Below, one piece after another: positions 47,350 through 58,197 of a stretch of DNA of 64,000 nucleotides. The position numbers were made by a program, and so were the translations under genes. The DNA comes from Clostridium sp. AM49-4BH (lineage in GTDB: Bacteria > Bacillota > Clostridia > Lachnospirales > Lachnospiraceae): NCBI RefSeq assembly GCF_003478335.1, contig NZ_QUFB01000006.1:1-64000 (forward strand), read 5' to 3'. Position 1 is the stretch's first letter. Every line of letters begins with the position of its first letter. Below the pieces are notes generated by a model, which searched no databases, had not been told where the DNA came from, and saw nothing but the letters and a program-made list of their open reading frames with translations.

Positions 47350-48561
47350 TTAACGAGACAATGCAAATGCATCATGAACTGCCTGTGCAGCCTCATTGAC
47401 GTACTTCTCTTCTACGAGAACGCTGACGCGGATCTCGGAAGTAGAAATCTGCAAAATGTTTACTCCTGCATCATACAATGCTTCAAACATCTTAGCTGCA
47501 ACACCTGCATTAGACATCATTCCGGCACCGACGATAGATACTTTGGCAACGTTAGTGTTCACTGTTGTCTTCTCGCATTTCAGACTTGTGTTAGCATGTC
47601 TTTCCAATGTCTCCATTGCCGTGTCTGCCTGATCTCTGGTTACTGTAAAGCTGATGTCCTGTGTTCCGCCATGCTCTACAGACTGTAAGATCATATCTAC
47701 ATTGATATTGTGATTTGCTAAATGCTGGAACAGCTTAAATGCTACGCCCGGCTTATTCTCTAATCCAACTACTGAAATCTGTGCTACATTTTTATCTGTG
47801 GCTACACCACTTACTAACATTTTCTCCATTTTACTTTCCTCCTTTACTACAGTTCCTTCACTTGTATTCAAACTAGAACGTACTACCAACTGTACGCCGT
47901 ATTTTTTAGCCATCTCAACAGAACGATTGTGCAATACACCGGCACCAAGACTGGCTAATTCCAACATCTCATCGTACGTGATCTCGTCTAATTTACGAGC
48001 ATTTGGTACGACGCGTGGATCTGCAGTAAAGACACCATCTACATCTGTATAAATCTCGCAGGCGTCTGCATGTAATGCAGCTGCCAATGCTACTGCTGTC
48101 GTATCGGAACCACCTCTTCCGAGTGTTGTGTAATCATCAAACTTATTGATTCCCTGAAATCCTGTAATTACTACGATACGACGATTATCCAACTCATTAC
48201 GGATACGCTCCGTATCAATTCTCTTCAGACGAGCATTACCATACACTTCTGTCGTATGCATCTGCACCTGAAAAGCATTCATGGAAACTGCCGGAACACC
48301 GAGAGAGTCCATTGCCATTGCCATAAGTGCAACGGATGTCTGCTCACCTGTTGTAAGAAGCATATCCAACTCTCTGCGGGACGCCTTCGGATTAATATCC
48401 TTTGCCATATCCAACAAAACATCTGTCTGTTTGCCCATTGCAGAAAGAACGACTACTACCTGATTTCCTTTTTTGTAATCTTCAATACAACGCTTCGCCA
48501 CATTAAAGATCCGCTCTTTGTTGGCAACGGAAGTACCACCAAATTTCTTAACAATTAACAT
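47350..48561 (-). CDS. lysC: Aspartate kinase
   Basis: A 403-residue aspartokinase, the first step to lysine, threonine and methionine. The kinase part has MLIVKKFGGTSVANKERIFN, then TTLGRGGSDTTAVALAAALH and YTDVDGVFTADPRVV. Two ACT domains fill residues 260-400 (VVGLENKPGVAFKLFQHLAN; IVGAGMMSNAGVAAKMFEAL), where end products inhibit. It follows hom by 38 bases, so the two form an amino-acid operon. Confidence 0.92.
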   Translation of the reverse strand: MLIVKKFGGTSVANKERIFNVAKRCIEDYKKGNQVVVVLSAMGKQTDVLLDMAKDINPKASRRELDMLLTTGEQTSVALMAMAMDSLGVPAVSMNAFQVQMHTTEVYGNARLKRIDTERIRNELDNRRIVVITGFQGINKFDDYTTLGRGGSDTTAVALAAALHADACEIYTDVDGVFTADPRVVPNARKLDEITYDEMLELASLGAGVLHNRSVEMAKKYGVQLVVRSSLNTSEGTVVKEESKMEKMLVSGVATDKNVAQISVVGLENKPGVAFKLFQHLANHNINVDMILQSVEHGGTQDISFTVTRDQADTAMETLERHANTSLKCEKTTVNTNVAKVSIVGAGMMSNAGVAAKMFEALYDAGVNILQISTSEIRVSVLVEEKYVNEAAQAVHDAFALSR

Positions 48562-48599
48562 ATCTATCCTCTTTTCTGCTCATATTACTGAGCGGCTTA

Positions 48600-49820
48600 T
48601 TATTTCGTCTCCGGAACACGGATCTTATTGATCACATTGCCGAGTGAATCTGCTGCTGATGCATAAGCTCCCTCTGTGATCTCTCCCGTGATAAATGCAT
48701 ATTCGTCCGCATATCCGGCATCAATCTCTGTCACATCGCCAAACGCTTCTTTGACCTTAGCTGCATTCTGTGACTTATCTCCACGCAAACGCACGAAGAA
48801 GCTGCTCTTGCTCTCCTCAAAAGGCTCTAAAGCGATCTTCTCGGCACTCCACTGTACCTCAACGCATTTTCCTATGTTTTTAGCGACTTCCATAACATCG
48901 GAAACGACCGCACTGGCTGTTGCCAGCTTGCCGGCGCCCTGTCCATAGAACATGACATCTCCAACCATATTTCCTTTTACTAAAATAGCGTTAAATACAT
49001 CGTCTACGCTATATAATGGGTTCTCCGGATAGATCAGCACCGGTGCAACTTTTGCGCTGATGCGATCTCCATCTTTCTTGCTGGAACCAAAAATTTTTAC
49101 TTTGGCCCCGATCTTACCGGCATATACGATATCACGGTCTGTGATCTTGGTAATTCCCTCTGTATAAACATCGTTAAAATCCAGTGTCTTGCCATAAGCA
49201 AGAGAAGTTAAGATTGCGATCTTGCGGCAGGCATCATATCCTTCCACATCTGCAGTCGGATCTGCCTCTGCATAACCAAGCTGCTGCGCCTCTTTGAGCA
49301 CTGTGTCAAAATCAGCTCCCTTATTGGTCATCTCTGTCAAAATAAAGTTCGTTGTACCGTTTAAGATACCGGAAATCTCCAATATCTCATCCGGATTTAA
49401 AGAACTCTGCAGTGGGCGGATAATCGGAATACCACCACCAACACTGGCCTCAAACAAGAAACTTACATTGTGGTCTTTTGCTATCTGAATAAGCTCCGGT
49501 CCAAAATCAGCCACCAACGCTTTGTTGGATGTGCAAACACTCTTCCCGGCCTCCAAACTAGCCTTTACAAACTCATAGGCAGGGTGTAATCCTCCCATCG
49601 TTTCTACAACCACATGAACCTCCGGATCATTTTTGATCACTTCAAAATCATGTACCAGCACTTCCTCTACCGGATCTCCCGGAAAATCTCTCAAGTCCAG
49701 CACATATTTTGTACAGATCTCATCCCCGATGCGTTTTGCGATCATCGCATTGTTCTCGCGAATAATATCAAAAACACCGGATCCGACTGTTCCGTAGCCT
49801 AACACACTTACGTTAATCAT
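48600..49820 (-). CDS. hom: Homoserine dehydrogenase
   Basis: A 406-residue enzyme that reduces aspartate semialdehyde to homoserine. It has the NAD(P)-binding INVSVLGYGTVGSGVFDIIR, the catalytic region GILNGTTNFILTEM and LGYAEADPTADVEGYDACRK, and a C-terminal ACT domain (SSFFVRLRGDKSQNAAKVKE). The ATG at 49820 follows GGAGG; an upstream ATG adds MEET. It is followed by lysC. prfB lies 83 bases upstream. Confidence 0.92.
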   Translation of the reverse strand: MINVSVLGYGTVGSGVFDIIRENNAMIAKRIGDEICTKYVLDLRDFPGDPVEEVLVHDFEVIKNDPEVHVVVETMGGLHPAYEFVKASLEAGKSVCTSNKALVADFGPELIQIAKDHNVSFLFEASVGGGIPIIRPLQSSLNPDEILEISGILNGTTNFILTEMTNKGADFDTVLKEAQQLGYAEADPTADVEGYDACRKIAILTSLAYGKTLDFNDVYTEGITKITDRDIVYAGKIGAKVKIFGSSKKDGDRISAKVAPVLIYPENPLYSVDDVFNAILVKGNMVGDVMFYGQGAGKLATASAVVSDVMEVAKNIGKCVEVQWSAEKIALEPFEESKSSFFVRLRGDKSQNAAKVKEAFGDVTEIDAGYADEYAFITGEITEGAYASAADSLGNVINKIRVPETK

Positions 49821-49874
49821 AGTTTCCTCCATTTCTCTGCCAATGTATTTTTATTTATGTCAGATGCCCCCTTA

Positions 49875-49902
49875 CAAAAAGGAGCATAGAGCACACTGCT
49901 CA
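49875..49902 (-). terminator. Weak terminator after prfB
   Basis: A short stem GAGCA / TGCTC followed by CTTTTT on the minus strand. Read-through into hom-lysC is likely. Confidence 0.4.
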
Positions 49903-49903
49903 T

Positions 49904-51008
49904 TTACTTTGTGATCCATGCTAAATATGCATTGATAAACGGATCCAGATTGCCATCCAAAACGTCTTGCACATTACCGATCTCAGCACCGGTACGATGA
50001 TCTTTGACCATGGTATACGGCTGCAGCACATAGGAACGGATCTGGCTTCCCCAGCCAATCTCTTTGGATTCACCTCGGATACCGCTCGCCTTTTCCAACT
50101 GCTCCTGCTGTTTTAAAATATACAGCTTTGCCTTGAGCATCTGCATTGCCTTATCCTTATTCATATGCTGTGAACGTTCATTTTGGCACTGTACCACGAT
50201 CCCTGTCGGGAAATGGGTAATTCTAATTGCAGAAGAAGTCTTATTGATATGCTGACCACCCGCTCCACTGGAACGATATGTATCGATACGAATATCATCA
50301 TCTGCGATCTCAACATCAAGATCTTCTTCGATATCCGGCATGACATCACAGGATACAAAGGATGTCTGCCGTTTGCCGGCTGCATTAAACGGTGAGATTC
50401 TCACCAAACGGTGCACTCCATGCTCTGATTTCAGATAACCATACGCATTTGCGCCATTGATCTGCAGCGTAACTGATTTATAACCCGCTTCATCACCATC
50501 CAGAAAATCCAGCATTTCAACTTCAAATCCATGCTTTTCTGCAAAGCGCTGATACATACGGCACAACATACTTGCCCAGTCGCAGCTTTCTGTTCCACCG
50601 GCACCGGCATGAAGCGTTAATATTGCATTGTCTTTGTCGTATTCTCCACTCAAAAGTGTTTCAATACGCAGGGATTCGTATTCCTGCTCAAATTGCTGCA
50701 GTGAATCTTCTACTTCCTCCAACACGCTGGCATCATTTTCTTCCTCCGCGATCTCGATCAACATCAAAATATCATCGCGGGCACTCTCCAATGACTCATA
50801 GCGTTCTATCACGGATTTCAGCTTTTTGGACTCCTGCACGATCTTGGCAGAATGTTCCGGGTCATCCCAAAATCCCGGATCTTCCATTGTCTTGTCCAGT
50901 TCTTCCACTCGATCTCGTTTATTAGCGAGGTCAAAGTGAATTCCCCATTTCAAGCAGTGGCTGTTCATAGTTTGCAAGCGTCATTTTGACTCTGTCAAAC
51001 TCTACCAT
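49904..51008 (-). CDS. prfB: Peptide chain release factor 2, programmed +1 frameshift
   Basis: RF2 ends translation at UGA and UAA. The true gene starts at the ATG at 51008 behind AAAGAGGTGAG and reads MVEFDRVKMTLANYEQPLLE, then MGNSL, before meeting an in-frame TGA (50931-50933) in the slip site CTTTGAC. A +1 shift yields DLANKRDRVEELDKTMEDPG and the rest, 367 residues in all. Key motifs are the RF2 anticodon tripeptide in RISPFNAAGKRQT and the GGQ loop SGAGGQHINKTSSA. The gene thus senses its own level. It follows secA, the normal order. Confidence 0.95.
50930..50936 (-). other. prfB +1 frameshift site CTTTGAC
   Basis: CTT TGA C on the minus strand, with GGGG a few bases upstream that could act as the internal Shine-Dalgarno stimulator. 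Confidence 0.92.
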
Positions 51009-51089
51009 ACCAACTCACCTCTTTCTATATTTTATCAATTATATCCTTCCGGCTCACGATCCGTGAACCGGAAGGCACTATAATACTTA

Positions 51090-53654
51090 TTATGCACGGC
51101 GTCCGCAGCACTGTTTGTACTTACGTCCGGAACCGCATGGGCACGGGTCATTTGGCTGTACCTTCTTGGTTGTACGGCGCTTTGGCTGTGCCGGCTGAGA
51201 CTCATCCTTATTCGTTCCGGTAACCTTAGCAACCTGCTCACGCTCTACTTTCTGCTCGATCTTGATATGTGTGAGCGCTTTTACAGTCTCCTCTGTGATC
51301 GAATCAATCATTGCATTGAACATATCAAATCCGGCGAATTTGTATTCCACAACCGGATCTCTCTGTCCATATGCCTGTAATCCGATACCTTCACGAAGCT
51401 GATCCATATCATCGATATGATCCATCCACTTATTATCAATAACTCTCAACAGAATAATTCGCTCAACCTCACGGATCTGATCCGGATCAGGGAATTCTGC
51501 CTCTTTTGCCTCATATACCTTAACGGCTTCCTCTTTGAGTTTCTGTGCCAGATCCTCTCTGGTACCATGTTTTAACATCTCGTCGTCAAGCTGAATTCTC
51601 TTCAACGGTATGATCGGAAGCAAGACATTATTTAACTCCTGTACATCCCAGTCTTCTGCACTGCCATCCTCCGGAATGACTGAATTTACGCAATTTTCCA
51701 CTTCATCGGTGATCATCTTGTAGATCGTATCACGCATACTCTCTCCATCCAGAACACGACGACGCTCTTTATAGATCACCTCACGCTGCTCATTATTAAC
51801 ACGGTCAAACTCCAGCAAATTCTTACGAATACCAAAGTTGTTACCCTCAATCTTCTTCTGTGCATTTTCGATCGCACTGGAAAGCATCTTGTGCTCTACC
51901 TGCTCTCCGTCCGGCATAGCATCAAACAGTCCCATGATTCGCTCTGAGCCGAAAAGACGCATCAGATCATCTTCCAAAGAAATGTAGAATCTGGATTCAC
52001 CAGGATCTCCCTGACGTCCGGCACGACCGCGCAACTGGTTATCAATACGACGGGACTCATGTCGCTCCGTACCGATGATCTTCAGACCACCAAGTTCCGT
52101 AACCCCATCGCCAAGCTTAATATCGGTACCACGACCGGCCATATTCGTTGCGATCGTAACGGCACCCTTCTGTCCGGCATCCGCAATAATCTCTGCCTCC
52201 AACTCATGGAACTTCGCATTCAAGACTTTATGCGGAATGCCTGCTTTCTGAAGTTTAGCACTCAGATACTCAGAAGTATCAATTGTGATCGTACCGACCA
52301 AAACAGGCTGCCCCTTCTTGTGAGCCTCTACAATGTCAGCAACAACGGCATTGAACTTGTCCTCTTTGGTCTTATATACTGCATCATTATAGTCAATACG
52401 CGCAATCGGCTTGTTGGTAGGGACTTCAACAACGTCCATCTCGTAAATCTCACGGAACTCTTTTTCCTCAGTCAACGCAGTACCGGTCATACCGGATTTC
52501 TTCTCGTATTTATTAAAGAAGTTCTGGAACGTGATCGTTGCCAGTGTTTTACTCTCTCTCTTGACCTTAACATGCTCTTTCGCCTCGATCGCCTGGTGCA
52601 GACCATCCGAAAAACGGCGTCCCGGCATGATACGTCCCGTAAACTCATCAACGATCAAAACCTCATCGTCTTTTACCACATAATCTTTGTCGCGATGCAT
52701 CAAAGAATGTGCACGAAGCGCTAAGTTGATATTATGCTGCAATTCCAAGTTGTCCGGATCTGCAAGGTTCTCTACCTGGAAGAAACGCTCTGCCTTGCGC
52801 ACACCTTCTTCTGTCAGATTTGCATTTTTATCCTTTTCATCGACAACATAATCTCCGGTTTCCTGCTGTTCCTCATTCATGAGAATATCCATCTTGGAAA
52901 GTTCTTTTGCAGTACCTTTGGTCAACTGTCTTACGAAAATATCACACATCTCATACAATTTAGTGGACTTGCCACTTTGACCGGAAATGATAAGTGGTGT
53001 TCTCGCCTCATCGATCAATACCGAATCCACCTCATCGATGATCGCATAATGAAGACTTCTCTGTACAAGCTGCTCCTTGTATACAACCATGTTATCACGC
53101 AGATAATCAAATCCAAGTTCATTATTGGTTGCATACGTAATGTCACAGTTATATGCCTCACGGCGCTCATCATTATCCATATTATTTAAGATAACACCAA
53201 CCGTGAGTCCCAAAAATTCATGTACTTTACCCATCCACTCAGCATCACGCTTTGCCAAGTAATCATTGACGGTAACGATATGGACACCTTTGCCCTCTAA
53301 CGCATTCAAATATGCCGGCAATGTAGATACCAACGTCTTACCTTCACCGGTACGCATCTCTGTGATACGTCCCTGATGTAAAATAACGCCACCGATCAAC
53401 TGTACTCTATAATGACGCATATCCAATACACGAGTAGCCGCCTCGCGGACAGTAGCATACGCTTCCGGCAGGATATCGTCCAATGTCTCACCGTTCGCCA
53501 AGCGCTCCTTAAATTCAGGCGTCTTAGCCTGTAGTTGCTCGTCTGTGAGCTTCTCAAATTCCGGTGCTAATGCTTCAATTTTATCAACAATCGGAATGAT
53601 TCGCTTTACCTCACGCTCACTGTGAGTACCAAAAATCTTAGTAAATACACTCAT
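51090..53654 (-). CDS. secA: Preprotein translocase ATPase SecA
   Basis: An 854-residue motor that pushes preproteins through SecYEG. Walker A is [24 protein letters not shown] is in [20 protein letters not shown], and motif VI is [20 protein letters not shown]. The C-terminus is the zinc finger [16 protein letters not shown]. Length is normal. It lies between hpf and prfB, as in other Firmicutes. Confidence 0.97.
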   Translation of the reverse strand: MSVFTKIFGTHSEREVKRIIPIVDKIEALAPEFEKLTDEQLQAKTPEFKERLANGETLDDILPEAYATVREAATRVLDMRHYRVQLIGGVILHQGRITEMRTGEGKTLVSTLPAYLNALEGKGVHIVTVNDYLAKRDAEWMGKVHEFLGLTVGVILNNMDNDERREAYNCDITYATNNELGFDYLRDNMVVYKEQLVQRSLHYAIIDEVDSVLIDEARTPLIISGQSGKSTKLYEMCDIFVRQLTKGTAKELSKMDILMNEEQQETGDYVVDEKDKNANLTEEGVRKAERFFQVENLADPDNLELQHNINLALRAHSLMHRDKDYVVKDDEVLIVDEFTGRIMPGRRFSDGLHQAIEAKEHVKVKRESKTLATITFQNFFNKYEKKSGMTGTALTEEKEFREIYEMDVVEVPTNKPIARIDYNDAVYKTKEDKFNAVVADIVEAHKKGQPVLVGTITIDTSEYLSAKLQKAGIPHKVLNAKFHELEAEIIADAGQKGAVTIATNMAGRGTDIKLGDGVTELGGLKIIGTERHESRRIDNQLRGRAGRQGDPGESRFYISLEDDLMRLFGSERIMGLFDAMPDGEQVEHKMLSSAIENAQKKIEGNNFGIRKNLLEFDRVNNEQREVIYKERRRVLDGESMRDTIYKMITDEVENCVNSVIPEDGSAEDWDVQELNNVLLPIIPLKRIQLDDEMLKHGTREDLAQKLKEEAVKVYEAKEAEFPDPDQIREVERIILLRVIDNKWMDHIDDMDQLREGIGLQAYGQRDPVVEYKFAGFDMFNAMIDSITEETVKALTHIKIEQKVEREQVAKVTGTNKDESQPAQPKRRTTKKVQPNDPCPCGSGRKYKQCCGRRA

Positions 53655-53751
53655 AATTATCTCCTAATCTAAAATTTATAACAAACCAATCTAAAGTATA
53701 TCATTATCCCCTTTCAAACGCAAGGGGTGCCAACAGCAATTTCTCGTTCTC

Positions 53752-53800
53752 AAAAAAAAAGAGAAGACTACTTATCGATTGCTCTCAAAATAGTCTTCTC
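53752..53800 (-). terminator. Terminator of hpf
   Basis: A perfect 10-bp stem GAGAAGACTA / TAGTCTTCTC followed on the minus strand by nine Ts. secA starts about 100 bases further on. Confidence 0.88.
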
Positions 53801-53858
53801 ACGCTTATCTTTCTCTTTACCTAATCCCTAAGGATCTTATACCTTACCTATAATCTTT

Positions 53859-54386
53859 CTAAAATTCCGGCTCGATCAATCCGAAAGTGTTACCTTTACG
53901 CTTATAAACAACATTGACTTCATCTGTCTCTGCGTTACGGAATACATAGAAATTATGTCCTAACAGATCCATCTGAATACATGCTTCTTCCGGATCCATC
54001 GGCTTCATTGCAAATCTCTTAGAACGGATGATCTTGATCTCATCATCATCGTGGATCTCTTCCTCAACAAACGCTTTACTAAGACTAGCTGCCGTCTGTT
54101 GCTGATCTACCAATTTATTTTTGTATTTGCGAAGCTGTCTCTCAATGATCTCCTCTACAAGATCAATGGATACATACATATCATTGCTTACCTGCTCGGC
54201 ACGTACAATATTTCCTTTCATTGGAATCGTAATCTCGATCTTTTGTCTCTCCTTCTCGACACTTAACGTCACATGAACTTCGGTTTCCGGAGTAAAATAA
54301 CGCTCTAATTTGCCAATCTTCTCATAGATGGCTTCCTTGAGTCCTTCTGTAACATCGATATTCTTTCCGCTGATAATATACTGCAT
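53859..54386 (-). CDS. hpf: Long-form ribosome hibernation promoting factor
   Basis: A 175-residue long HPF. The N-terminal RaiA-like domain (MQYIISGKNIDVTEGLKEAI; HVTLSVEKERQKIEITIPMK) sits in the ribosomal decoding centre. The C-terminal part, MKPMDPEEACIQMDLLGHNF, then YVFRNAETDEVNVVYKRK, dimerises to bring two 70S ribosomes together. The start at 54386 fits; 54395 adds MVT. The upstream 54400-54590 spacer is AT-rich, with no gene. Confidence 0.94.
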   Translation of the reverse strand: MQYIISGKNIDVTEGLKEAIYEKIGKLERYFTPETEVHVTLSVEKERQKIEITIPMKGNIVRAEQVSNDMYVSIDLVEEIIERQLRKYKNKLVDQQQTAASLSKAFVEEEIHDDDEIKIIRSKRFAMKPMDPEEACIQMDLLGHNFYVFRNAETDEVNVVYKRKGNTFGLIEPEF

Positions 54387-54596
54387 AGTTACCACTCCTT
54401 TGCTGTTTAATGGTTATATTATACCCCAACTCGTCCATAGAATCAAGTGAAAATGCACAATTTTTATTTTGTAATAAGAAATTTATTATGCAATTTTTAC
54501 AATTTCATATCATATAACGAATATAACCCACGTTTTGCAATGCATCACATCGCCGAGCGTCGTATTGCCACAAAGTAATTTTCTATTCAGACCATA

Positions 54597-54640
54597 CAAA
54601 AAGACAGCGATCCCCACGTTACGTAGAAACCACTGTCTTT
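54597..54640 (-). terminator. Terminator of the GH43 gene
   Basis: AAAGACAG / CTGTCTTT stem with a long loop, followed on the minus strand by TTTTTG. Confidence 0.6.
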
Positions 54641-54667
54641 CTTTATGGAATGAAAAATACGAATTAC

Positions 54668-56695
54668 CTATTTTGTAAACTGCCAGGATTCGAAGTCCAA
54701 TACAGATCCATCAAATTCAATATACAGATCATGCTTGCCCTGCACTGCTGCAGCCGGCACTTCGATCTTGGCATCACCGTACTCATCAAAGTTTACGGTG
54801 GTATTCACGATCTCCGTGCCATCCAGCGCATCTGCACACACTTTCAAATTGACACTACCCAGTCCGTAGCCTTTCAGCTTCGCCTGAAACGTTTTTGGAC
54901 CGTTATCGCCCAGATCAGCACCCTTGATGCTTAACCAGCTATATTTATATTTTGCACGGTCTTTGATCGTATGCATCTTAGCACCATCGATCGAATTTAC
55001 ATAATTAACTTTGCCATTCTTGCGATATATTACATTTGTCTCAATTGCGCCCATTCCGGCATTATTCGAAGAAGTAAGACCGGAAACCGTCTGATATGGA
55101 TCAAAATCAGCAAGCTGTGGTACGCCATCAAGATCCTGCTGTACAATATCAAAGGTTCCATCTGCCTTAACATTCAGCTTATTAACATGTGTACTTCGTC
55201 CTCCAAAATGGATTCCCATCGAAGTACGAAGTACCATCGTATGGTAGAACATGTAATACTCACCCTTAAATTGTACGATGCTGTGGTGGTTATTAGCGAG
55301 ATCGTCAGAGCCATCCGCTTTTTTGAACACGGAGCCGCAGTTTGGAAGCACTTCTCCTACATATTTGTATGGTCCCATCGGTGAGTCTGCAACCATGTAT
55401 GCGATAGAGCAAATGTCCAGATCCTTGTACTGACCGGTTCTGGTGCCCCAATCGGTACAGTAAGAATATACATATTTGTCACCGATTTTATTAATACCAC
55501 TATCTTCAAAGAAATATGGTGCCTCGATCGCTTTTTCCTCTCCATCAAAAGAGATCATGTTATCTGCCAATTTGCGAATACGGGGGTATTTCTTGCTTCC
55601 CTCCGCACGAGCACAGTCACCGCCCCATACGAGATAGGAGCTTCCATCGTCATCGGTAAATACAGCCGGATCTAAAGCATCTCCCGTCGACTCATTATCT
55701 GTCCAAGGTCCTAACAAGCTGGACTTTCTCTCATCATAAAATGGGCCGGTCGGTGAATCTGCCGATGCAACGTTGATCTGATAACCACCGTTTGTATAGT
55801 AAATAAAGAATTTATCTTTGCCATTTACCTTTTTATAAGTAGCACATGGTGCCCAACAGCAATTGGAATAATCTTCCAGTCCATCTGCCGTCCCACCTGC
55901 CAGACTAAAGGTTCCGTGATCTGTCCAGTTAACCATATCCGCAGAAGAGATCACATGCATACTGGTGATATAACCATATCCGTTCTCTCCGTCATCGCCC
56001 TGACCGTAATGCTCCTGTGTATCATTGGACATATACACATATACTCTGCCATTGTACTCAATGGCTGTCGGGTCACAGGCAAAGCTATTGGCAAGAAGCG
56101 GATTATTCGCTGTCATGCCCTTGTATGAAGTCGCATAGGTCTGTGCCGGTGTTACTGCCGGATCATCCGGTGTCTCTGTTGGTGCCAGTGTTGGTGCCAG
56201 TGTTGGAACCGGCGTCGATGTCGGACTTAAGGTCGGTGCAGCCGTTGGCACTGTGGTCGGTGTTACTACAGGAGTTTTCTGCGGTGCTTTTGTAACCACC
56301 GGTGCAGCCTTCGTATTTTTTTTAACAATAACCCGACACTTCAATGTCTTTGTTTTCGCTTTCTTAGAAGCTTTTGCAATGTATTTTACCTTGCAGCGAA
56401 TCACTGCTTTGCCTGCCTTTTTAGCTGTGATCTTTCCCTTTTTGCTGACAGCAGCGACTGATTTCTTGGATGAAGTCCATTTCATAGACTTGATCTTCTT
56501 TACATTCTTTTTCTTGAGTTTTAATGTCTTTTTGGCTCCAGCTTTCAATATCAGCTTGCCGGAAGACAATTTAACCGTTGCTTTTTTGCTTGACTTAGCT
56601 GCAGCACTTGCCGTAATTCCATCCAAAGAGGAACCGGTGACCACCATACTAAGTGCAAGCGTCATTCCCAAAACCGCTTTCTTATAATCTCTCAT
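54668..56695 (-). CDS. Secreted GH43 glycosidase with Big and CBM6-like domains
   Basis: A 675-residue secreted enzyme. Order: signal peptide (YKKAVLGMTLALSMVVTGSS), a Lys-rich Big_2-like domain (about 40-135), a Pro/Thr linker (140-185), the GH43 five-bladed propeller (about 195-540), and a C-terminal CBM6-like beta-sandwich. The three acidic residues are visible in FACDPTAIEYNGRVYVYMSN, GDALDPAVFTDDDGSSYLVW and AIEAPYFFEDSGINKIGDKY. This pattern suits an arabinofuranosidase or xylosidase acting on plant cell wall. The basic domain may bind the wall. The start at 56695 follows AAAGGAGAAAGG. Confidence 0.85.
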   Translation of the reverse strand: MRDYKKAVLGMTLALSMVVTGSSLDGITASAAAKSSKKATVKLSSGKLILKAGAKKTLKLKKKNVKKIKSMKWTSSKKSVAAVSKKGKITAKKAGKAVIRCKVKYIAKASKKAKTKTLKCRVIVKKNTKAAPVVTKAPQKTPVVTPTTVPTAAPTLSPTSTPVPTLAPTLAPTETPDDPAVTPAQTYATSYKGMTANNPLLANSFACDPTAIEYNGRVYVYMSNDTQEHYGQGDDGENGYGYITSMHVISSADMVNWTDHGTFSLAGGTADGLEDYSNCCWAPCATYKKVNGKDKFFIYYTNGGYQINVASADSPTGPFYDERKSSLLGPWTDNESTGDALDPAVFTDDDGSSYLVWGGDCARAEGSKKYPRIRKLADNMISFDGEEKAIEAPYFFEDSGINKIGDKYVYSYCTDWGTRTGQYKDLDICSIAYMVADSPMGPYKYVGEVLPNCGSVFKKADGSDDLANNHHSIVQFKGEYYMFYHTMVLRTSMGIHFGGRSTHVNKLNVKADGTFDIVQQDLDGVPQLADFDPYQTVSGLTSSNNAGMGAIETNVIYRKNGKVNYVNSIDGAKMHTIKDRAKYKYSWLSIKGADLGDNGPKTFQAKLKGYGLGSVNLKVCADALDGTEIVNTTVNFDEYGDAKIEVPAAAVQGKHDLYIEFDGSVLDFESWQFTK

Positions 56696-56860
56696 ACTTT
56701 TCCTTTCTCCTTTTCGAGCAAAGAGTTCACAGCATATTGTCCTATTCGGACAACGCATGAGCATACTCTTCGTCTGGTCTTTGCATCAGCCATACCTTTT
56801 ATGCCGTATAACAGCTATGGTATATACCGCATCGCCAAGACTACGATTGCGATAATTGCG

Positions 56861-56874
56861 TATACAATTGTATA
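56861..56874. promoter_or_regulatory. Palindromic operator candidate upstream of GH43
   Basis: TATACAATTGTATA is a perfect 14-bp palindrome 166 bases ahead of the GH43 start. It may bind a dimeric repressor. No clear promoter was seen in the 56700-56950 spacer. Confidence 0.4.
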
Positions 56875-56961
56875 AAATTCTATGGCATTTTTAGTTACAT
56901 CTTATCTTATATTATATTGATATGATTGTTATATTTCATGGAATATTCTGACAGATAACAG

Positions 56962-56996
56962 CACAAAACGGACATTCCTGTTCGGAATGTCCGTTT
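56962..56996 (-). terminator. Terminator of infC-rpmI-rplT
   Basis: A perfect 13-bp stem AAACGGACATTCC / GGAATGTCCGTTT followed by TTTT on the minus strand. Confidence 0.88.
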
Positions 56997-57039
56997 CCAT
57001 TTCGTATAAGATATAGTTTTAGATATTATATTCTAAAAT

Positions 57040-57396
57040 TTATCCCAACTTAGCCTTTGCTGTCTCTACTAAGCTAGCAAATCCTTCCGGATCACTGATT
57101 GCCATCTCAGACAACATCTTACGGTTGATATCAATCTCAGCCAATTTCAAACCATACATAAAACGGCTGTAAGATAAACCATTCATTCTAGCTGCTGCAT
57201 TGATACGTGCGATCCAAAGTCTTCTGAACTGTCTCTTTCTCTGCTTTCTGCCTGCGAAGGAAGAGGTAAGTGCTCTCATGACAGACTGCTTTGCAACACG
57301 GTACTGTTTAGATCTTGCTCCTCTGTATCCCTTTGCCAGCTTTAATACTCTATTATGCTTCTTCTTTGCGTTTAATCCGCCTTTAATACGTGCCAT
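57040..57396 (-). CDS. rplT: 50S ribosomal protein L20
   Basis: A 118-residue L20. The basic N-terminus [20 protein letters not shown] threads into 23S rRNA. The globular end includes [21 protein letters not shown]20 is needed early in 50S assembly and in Firmicutes represses its own operon through the infC leader. It is 19 bases after rpmI. Confidence 0.97.
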   Translation of the reverse strand: MARIKGGLNAKKKHNRVLKLAKGYRGARSKQYRVAKQSVMRALTSSFAGRKQRKRQFRRLWIARINAAARMNGLSYSRFMYGLKLAEIDINRKMLSEMAISDPEGFASLVETAKAKLG

Positions 57397-57415
57397 TATT
57401 ACGTTCCTCCTTCTA

Positions 57416-57616
57416 TTATTTTGAATATGGAAGCATGCGCTTCATCATCTTTGCGTTTGTTGCATCAACCTCAACAGCCTTACGAAGAGTTCTCTTTCTC
57501 TTAGTAGACTTCTTGTTCAAGATGTGGCTCTTGTTTGCTTTCATCTTCATCAATTTACCTGTTCCAGTTGTTTTAAAACGCTTTGCTGCTGCACGCTTTG
57601 TTTTCATTTTTGGCAT
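57416..57616 (-). CDS. rpmI: 50S ribosomal protein L35
   Basis: A 66-residue, very basic protein ([37 protein letters not shown]), full length for L35. It lies between infC and rplT in the universal order. Confidence 0.97.
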   Translation of the reverse strand: MPKMKTKRAAAKRFKTTGTGKLMKMKANKSHILNKKSTKRKRTLRKAVEVDATNAKMMKRMLPYSK

Positions 57617-57690
57617 GATAAAATCCTCCTTAACATTTGTTTATTTATTAAAGAATGTTTCACAGAAACTTCTGCAAATAACACACTTTA

Positions 57691-58197
57691 TTAGCGCTTC
57701 TTTGACAAAAACATTACCATGGATCTGCCTTCCATCTTCGGCGGCTTATCCACAACCGCAATATCCTCTACCTTTTCAAAGAAACTGTCCAGGATCTGCT
57801 TACTGTAATTGATATGTGTCATCTCTCTTCCGCGGAAACGAAGTGTAACTTTTACTTTATCTCCTTTTCCTAAGAACTTTCTTGCATGATTTGCTTTGGT
57901 GTTCAAATCATTGACATCAATATTTGGAGAGAGGCGAACTTCCTTAACTTCCATCGTTTTCTGCTTCTTCTTGGCCTCTTTTTCCTTACGTGCCATTTCA
58001 TAACGATATTTGCCGTAATCAATAATCTTACATACCGGTGGCTTTGCACCCGGAGCAATCTTTACTAAATCCAGATCTGCCTCTCGTGCAAGTTTCATCG
58101 CATCTCTAGCTGACATAATGCCAAGCTGCTCTCCGTCCTGTCCAATCAGACGAACCTCTTTGTCTCGGATTCTCTCGTTAATCATTAAATCGCTAAT
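57691..58197 (-). CDS. infC: Translation initiation factor IF-3, AUU start
   Basis: IF-3 checks the start codon on the 30S subunit. Motifs: INERIRDKEVRLIGQDGEQL, KPPVCKIIDYGKYRYE and FRGREMTHINYSKQILD. The first ATG at 58185 has no ribosome site at the right distance. Four codons upstream an ATT at 58197 (ATT AGC GAT TTA ATG) is preceded by GGAGGTG with a 7-base gap, and the added ISDLM matches the ISKD start of Bacillus IF-3. So the start is almost surely AUU, which IF-3 itself discriminates against, giving feedback. Length 168 residues. Confidence 0.92.
   Translation of the reverse strand: MSDLMINERIRDKEVRLIGQDGEQLGIMSARDAMKLAREADLDLVKIAPGAKPPVCKIIDYGKYRYEMARKEKEAKKKQKTMEVKEVRLSPNIDVNDLNTKANHARKFLGKGDKVKVTLRFRGREMTHINYSKQILDSFFEKVEDIAVVDKPPKMEGRSMVMFLSKKR

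Noticed and set aside
52059..52724. A 221-codon plus-strand reading inside secA
   Set aside because: Antisense to conserved SecA motifs, with no ribosome site or domain.
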